Assembly: GCA_900660155.1 (NCBI GenBank)
Contig: CABFPE010000282.1
Coordinates: 471,560-535,559 of the forward strand
DNA length: 64,000 bases
Source of the DNA: Hofstenia miamia
Taxonomy: Eukaryota; Xenacoelomorpha; Acoela; Hofsteniidae
Direction of reading: 5' to 3'
Shown: positions 61,582 through 64,000 of the stretch, in pieces
Layout: every line of letters begins with the position of its first letter
Numbering within the stretch: position 1 is the first letter of the stretch
The notes under the pieces: model-generated
What the model saw: the letters and a program-made list of their open reading frames with translations, nothing else
Databases searched by the model: none
Told to the model about the DNA's origin: nothing
Position numbers and translations under genes: made by a program

Positions 61582-62085
61582 ATGACAACTAATTTAACTT
61601 ACTGTGTTAAAGAAAAAAGATTAACAGGTTCCATTCCAGGCTCAGGACAATTACTTACAACAAAAAATGGAAGAAATATGCTGAAATCAATTGGTAGCAA
61701 TTGTGGAAGTAAAAAGACACAATTTGTTGGAAAGGGAAGTAAAGTTGGTGAAGGTCTTGATATTCATAAAGCAATTGGTTACCTTCCAAAACCAAAAGGA
61801 GGTTTCACTCTTCCAAATCATAAATATACTGGACCATATAATCCTTTACAGAAACAATTGAAAAATAATGTACAACCATATAATCAAATTGATGCTATTT
61901 CTAGAGAACATGATATATGTTATAACAAAGGTCAAAAGGGGAAAGCTAGCTGTGACAAACAAATGTTGAATAATTTAAGAAATGTTAAACCTAAGAATAT
62001 CCGTGAAATATTTGATAAGTTATTAGTTTCAAATGTTATTGGTACAAAACATATGTTAGGTTTGGGAAGGAAAAAAAAACTCTAA
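61582..62085 (+). CDS. Phospholipase A2-like virion protein (parvovirus VP1u type)
   Basis: This PLA2 type helps incoming particles breach endosomal membranes; adintoviruses and parvoviruses share it. The 167-codon frame is open. Residues 81-89 (KYTGPYNPL) form the calcium-binding loop, though the second loop Gly is Tyr. Residues 104-114 (DAISREHDICY) carry the catalytic His110-Asp111 pair and the conserved Tyr. Asp125 could be the second active-site acid. The N-terminal 75 residues are Gly/Lys-rich and flexible; the C-terminus ends in a Lys run. The stop comes right after A9 (around 62074-62082). The overlapping -1 frame is open and leads straight into the integrase, so the two may be one product. 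Confidence 0.75.
   Translation: MTTNLTYCVKEKRLTGSIPGSGQLLTTKNGRNMLKSIGSNCGSKKTQFVGKGSKVGEGLDIHKAIGYLPKPKGGFTLPNHKYTGPYNPLQKQLKNNVQPYNQIDAISREHDICYNKGQKGKASCDKQMLNNLRNVKPKNIREIFDKLLVSNVIGTKHMLGLGRKKKL
62074..62082 (+). other. A9 run joining the PLA2 and integrase frames
   Basis: Nine A in a row just before the PLA2 stop. The -1 frame is open across it and reaches the integrase domain through a HKP-I-K-R-N-F-R-R-R linker. Either a -1 slippery site or a one-base homopolymer error in a fused gene. Confidence 0.5.
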
Positions 62086-62752
62086 AGGAGACCCCACAGG
62101 AAACTTTAGCTAATGAACTTCACAAACCAATTAAAAGAAATTTTAGAAGAAGACAGGTGATTGTAAATCATATAGATGAAATTTGGTGTGCTGACTTAGT
62201 TGATATGCAAAAATTTAGTAAATGGAACAAAGGTTTTAAATATTTGTTGATGATTGTAGATGCATTTTCAAAGTATGGGTGGATTATTCCACTAAAAGAT
62301 AAAACTGGACCTACTGTTAGAGATGCATTAAAGGATCATTTACATTCATCCTCTAGAGTTCCAAAATTTCAATGGGTTGATAAAGGAAAGGAATTTTATA
62401 ATAAATATGTTCAAGAACTATGTGACAAATATAAAATAAAGATGTACTCAACAGAAAATCTTGAGAAGAATTCAATTGTTGAAAGATTTAATGGGACAAT
62501 TAAAAATAAAATGTGGAAAGAATTCACAAAGCAGAATCATACACAATATTTGGATATACTTCCTAAAATATTCAATGAATACAATAATACAAAATGTAGT
62601 TCTATAAAAATGACTTCAATTGAAGCCTCCAAAGATATAAATGAAGATGAAGTTTACAATAATTTGTACAATAACATTGAAAACCTAGATGCTAAAGAAT
62701 CAGTGCTTAAATTCAAATTTAAAGTAGGTGATAAAGTTAGAATAAGCAAACT
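62086..62752 (+). CDS. Polinton DDE integrase, catalytic part
   Basis: Retroviral-type integrase that inserts the element. The domain is open from just after the PLA2 stop. Landmarks: an N-terminal basic linker, D-E-I-W-C-A-D-L-V-D-M (first Asp), Y-L-L-M-I-V-D-A-F-S-K-Y-G-W, V-D-K-G-K-E-F (second Asp), N-S-I-V-E-R-F-N (Glu, 33 residues later), and Y-N-N-T-K. No ATG opens the frame before the domain (62157 is GTG). It therefore depends on the upstream PLA2 frame or on an unseen start. It runs into a 72-bp exact repeat and an N at 62753, beyond which the reading is an assembly artefact. Confidence 0.8.
62681..62752 (+). repeat. 72-bp exact direct repeat, copy 1 (probable misjoin)
   Basis: Identical to 62864-62935. 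The pair encloses 62753-62863, which begins and ends with a single N. Removing one copy and the insert gives an uninterrupted integrase frame, as expected if two contigs overlapped and a third small contig was wedged between. Confidence 0.85.
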
Positions 62753-62801
62753 NCAATTTAAATTTAAAATTATCATTAGAAAGTACACCTTTTATAATTA
62801 A

Positions 62802-62862
62802 ATTGGCGCAACTAACATTTAAATTGTCACAACTAACATTTAATTTATCACAACTAACATTT
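62802..62862 (+). repeat. 21-bp tandem array, arm 1
   Basis: Three units of about 21 bp with a core of CACAACTAACATTTAAATTG. The reverse complement array lies at 63637-63716. The flanking ACACCTTTTATAATTAAATT also has a counterpart there, so this small contig probably came from the other array's partner. Confidence 0.7.
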
Positions 62863-62863
62863 N

Positions 62864-63212
62864 AAACCTAGATGCTAAAGAATCAGTGCTTAAATTCAAA
62901 TTTAAAGTAGGTGATAAAGTTAGAATAAGCAAACTAAAAAGGAAAGTTTTTGATAAGGTTTATATACTAAACTGGACTGAAGAAATATTTATTATTGATA
63001 AATTAAAATTAGCAGACCTTATAACATACACATTGAAGGATTTAGGTGATGAAGAAATAAAAGGATCATTTTATGAAGAAGAATTGCAAAAAACTGATCA
63101 AGATATATTTAGAATTGAAAAAGTGTTGAAGAAGAAGAATGGAAAGGCCTTTGTTAAATGGTTGGGATATCCTGATAAATTTAATAGTTGGGTAAAAATC
63201 AAAAATATGTAG
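62864..63212 (+). CDS. Polinton integrase C-terminal part with chromodomain
   Basis: Continuation of the integrase after the misjoin. The repeated 72 bp encode K-V-G-D-K-V-R-I-S-K, the start of the SH3-like DNA-binding region, followed by the F-D-K-V-Y-I-L-N-W-T-E-E and F-Y-E-E-E-L strands. The last 35 residues (IFRIEKVLKKKNGKAFVKWL, then G-Y-P, then W) are a chromodomain of the kind that steers insertion to marked chromatin. One stop at 63210 ends it, so the C-terminus looks intact. Confidence 0.75.
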
Positions 63213-63248
63213 AAACATTATTTTTTAAAAATTTTTTTCTAAACAATA

Positions 63249-63255
63249 TATATAG
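63249..63255 (+). promoter_or_regulatory. TATATAG box before the zinc finger/polymerase gene
   Basis: TATATAG on plus, four bases before the ATG at 63260. Confidence 0.5.
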
Positions 63256-63259
63256 AGAG

Positions 63260-64000
63260 ATGGCAACAAGAAAAAATATTACTTGTGAAACTTGTAATTT
63301 GACAATTGCTAAGAAAAATTATAATGCACATATTAAAACTAAGAAATATTAAAAAATGTAGAAAAGAATCATGATTTTACAATTAATGAATATATTCCAA
63401 CAGTTAAAATAAATAAAAATTATGTTAATGCAACTGTTAATTTTAAGGGTACTAAANAGTTGGTTGAAATTGTTGCTTGTTATTTTTGTTTCAATATATG
63501 TTAAATGTTTGTCTTTATGTTTTTGTTGAAACTTTGCAAAATTTACAAATCCCTCCAATTAAGTGGAAAAGACAAATCCTTTGTTTTAATACCCCTAAAA
63601 CAATAAAGATTAGTAATTAAATTTATGATTTACAATTGTGACAATTTAAATGTTAGTTGTGACAAATTAAATGTTAGTTGTGCCAATTTAAATGTTAGTT
63701 GTGCCAATTTAATTGGAAAAAGGTGTAGATGTTCCATTTAGAATTTATGCGGATTTTATATGATATAATGAAAAGTTTGAGAGTAAATGTAATTAATCTG
63801 ATGTTGATAAAACTACAATTTTATGTAATCAATTACCTATTGCTTTTGGAATATATGTAAAATCAGATATACCTGAATTATGTAGATCAAAATACATCTC
63901 TTATTTTGGAAAAGATTGTGTTGAAGTATTTGTTCAAAAAATTAAAGAATTAGAAAACAAGTTCTTTTTATGTTTAAATGTGACATTTCAATGAAAATTA
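63260..64000 (+). pseudogene. Protein-primed DNA polymerase B, start and exonuclease region, broken
   Basis: Polymerase that copies the element. The ATG at 63260 opens a short zinc finger (C-x2-C, His further on), stopped by TAA after about 30 codons; Lys-rich sequence follows to an N at 63457. After the 21-bp arrays, V-D-V-P-F-R-I-Y-A-D-F (about 63727-63759) is the exonuclease I motif region of family B polymerases. It is followed by two stops, then P-I-A-F-G-I-Y-V-K-S and S-K-Y-I-S-Y-F-G-K-D-C-V-E-V-F, then TGA near the window end. The usual catalytic Glu after Asp is Ile here. The gene continues beyond the window; this copy is dead. Confidence 0.65.
63637..63716 (-). repeat. 21-bp tandem array, arm 2
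   Basis: Three and a half units with core CAATTTAAATGTTAGTTGTG, the inverted form of 62802-62862. It lies just before the polymerase exonuclease motif, inside what should be coding sequence, so it is probably part of a small inserted element. Confidence 0.7.

Larger units (their letters stand above)
56499..64000. mobile_element. Polinton/Maverick (adintovirus-like) element, decayed, right end outside window
   Basis: Polintons are large self-synthesising DNA transposons, or integrated viruses, that combine a retroviral-type integrase, protein-primed DNA polymerase B, packaging ATPase and jelly-roll capsid proteins; animal adintoviruses often add a phospholipase A2. Here all these parts occur together: capsid-like, minor-capsid-like, coiled-coil and ATPase genes on minus, and PLA2, integrase and zinc finger/polymerase on plus. 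Almost every gene has stops or frameshifts, so the copy is an old insertion. Polymerase B runs off the window. Terminal repeats are not identifiable from one side. Single-N joins at 62753, 62863 and 63457 complicate the right part. Confidence 0.85.

Noticed and set aside
62802-62862. CRISPR-like short repeats
   Set aside because: Units are contiguous without spacers, the DNA is eukaryotic, and an inverted copy exists nearby, so it is a transposon-type array.

Overview
The window is AT-rich animal (metazoan) nuclear DNA. The genes have introns with GT/AG splice sites, intergenic space is long, AT microsatellites are common, and animal-type transposons are everywhere. There is one 1000-base N gap (13302-14301) and there are single-N joins near the end, so this is a draft scaffold. 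The species cannot be fixed from the sequence. An invertebrate is likely, because CYP2-clan P450s with the same phase-2 intron sit beside a Polinton, a piggyBac, a Penelope-like and hAT elements.

Layout. 0-7.7 kb: relic of a P450 3' end (about 720-1455), then a broken P450 on + (exons 1958-2154 and 6307-7664) whose middle is replaced by an unrelated, BEN-domain-like piece. 7.7-20 kb: mostly non-coding, with the gap, an inverted copy of 556-942 at 14302-14662, an LTR-like repeat and a hAT-type MITE with an 8-bp target duplication. 20.4-22.3 kb: second P450 on -, open except for a one-base loss at the end of exon 1. 23.1-23.9 kb: Penelope-like relic with a GIY-YIG endonuclease. 26.5-36.5 kb: an eight-exon long-chain acyl-CoA synthetase-like gene. 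I rebuilt it exon by exon: all phases agree and it gives 735 codons plus stop, but its ATP P-loop is non-canonical. 37.5-43.9 kb: Tc1/mariner and hAT relics, a stretch with suspicious homopolymers, and degenerate minisatellites. 48.3-53.6 kb: third P450 on -, apparently intact (505 aa). Its 3.8-kb intron holds a complete but dead piggyBac element bounded by TTAA. 54.8-55.8 kb: tandem repeats and an unrecognised ORF.

56.5-64 kb (open at the window end): a decayed Polinton/Maverick (adintovirus-like) element. On - are the genes for a major capsid-like protein, a short ORF, a minor capsid-like protein, a coiled-coil protein and an FtsK/A32-type packaging ATPase. On +, diverging from the ATPase gene across 46 bp, are a parvovirus-type phospholipase A2, a DDE integrase with chromodomain, and a zinc finger leading into a protein-primed DNA polymerase B. 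Nearly all of these carry stops or frameshifts. A TATATAG-like box lies 0-5 bases before six of the start codons and looks like the element's own promoter code.

Functionally, the host part is a small P450 cluster (microsomal monooxygenases) beside one acyl-CoA synthetase-like gene. The rest is mobile-element material. Family assignments rest on motif reading alone; no database search was run.
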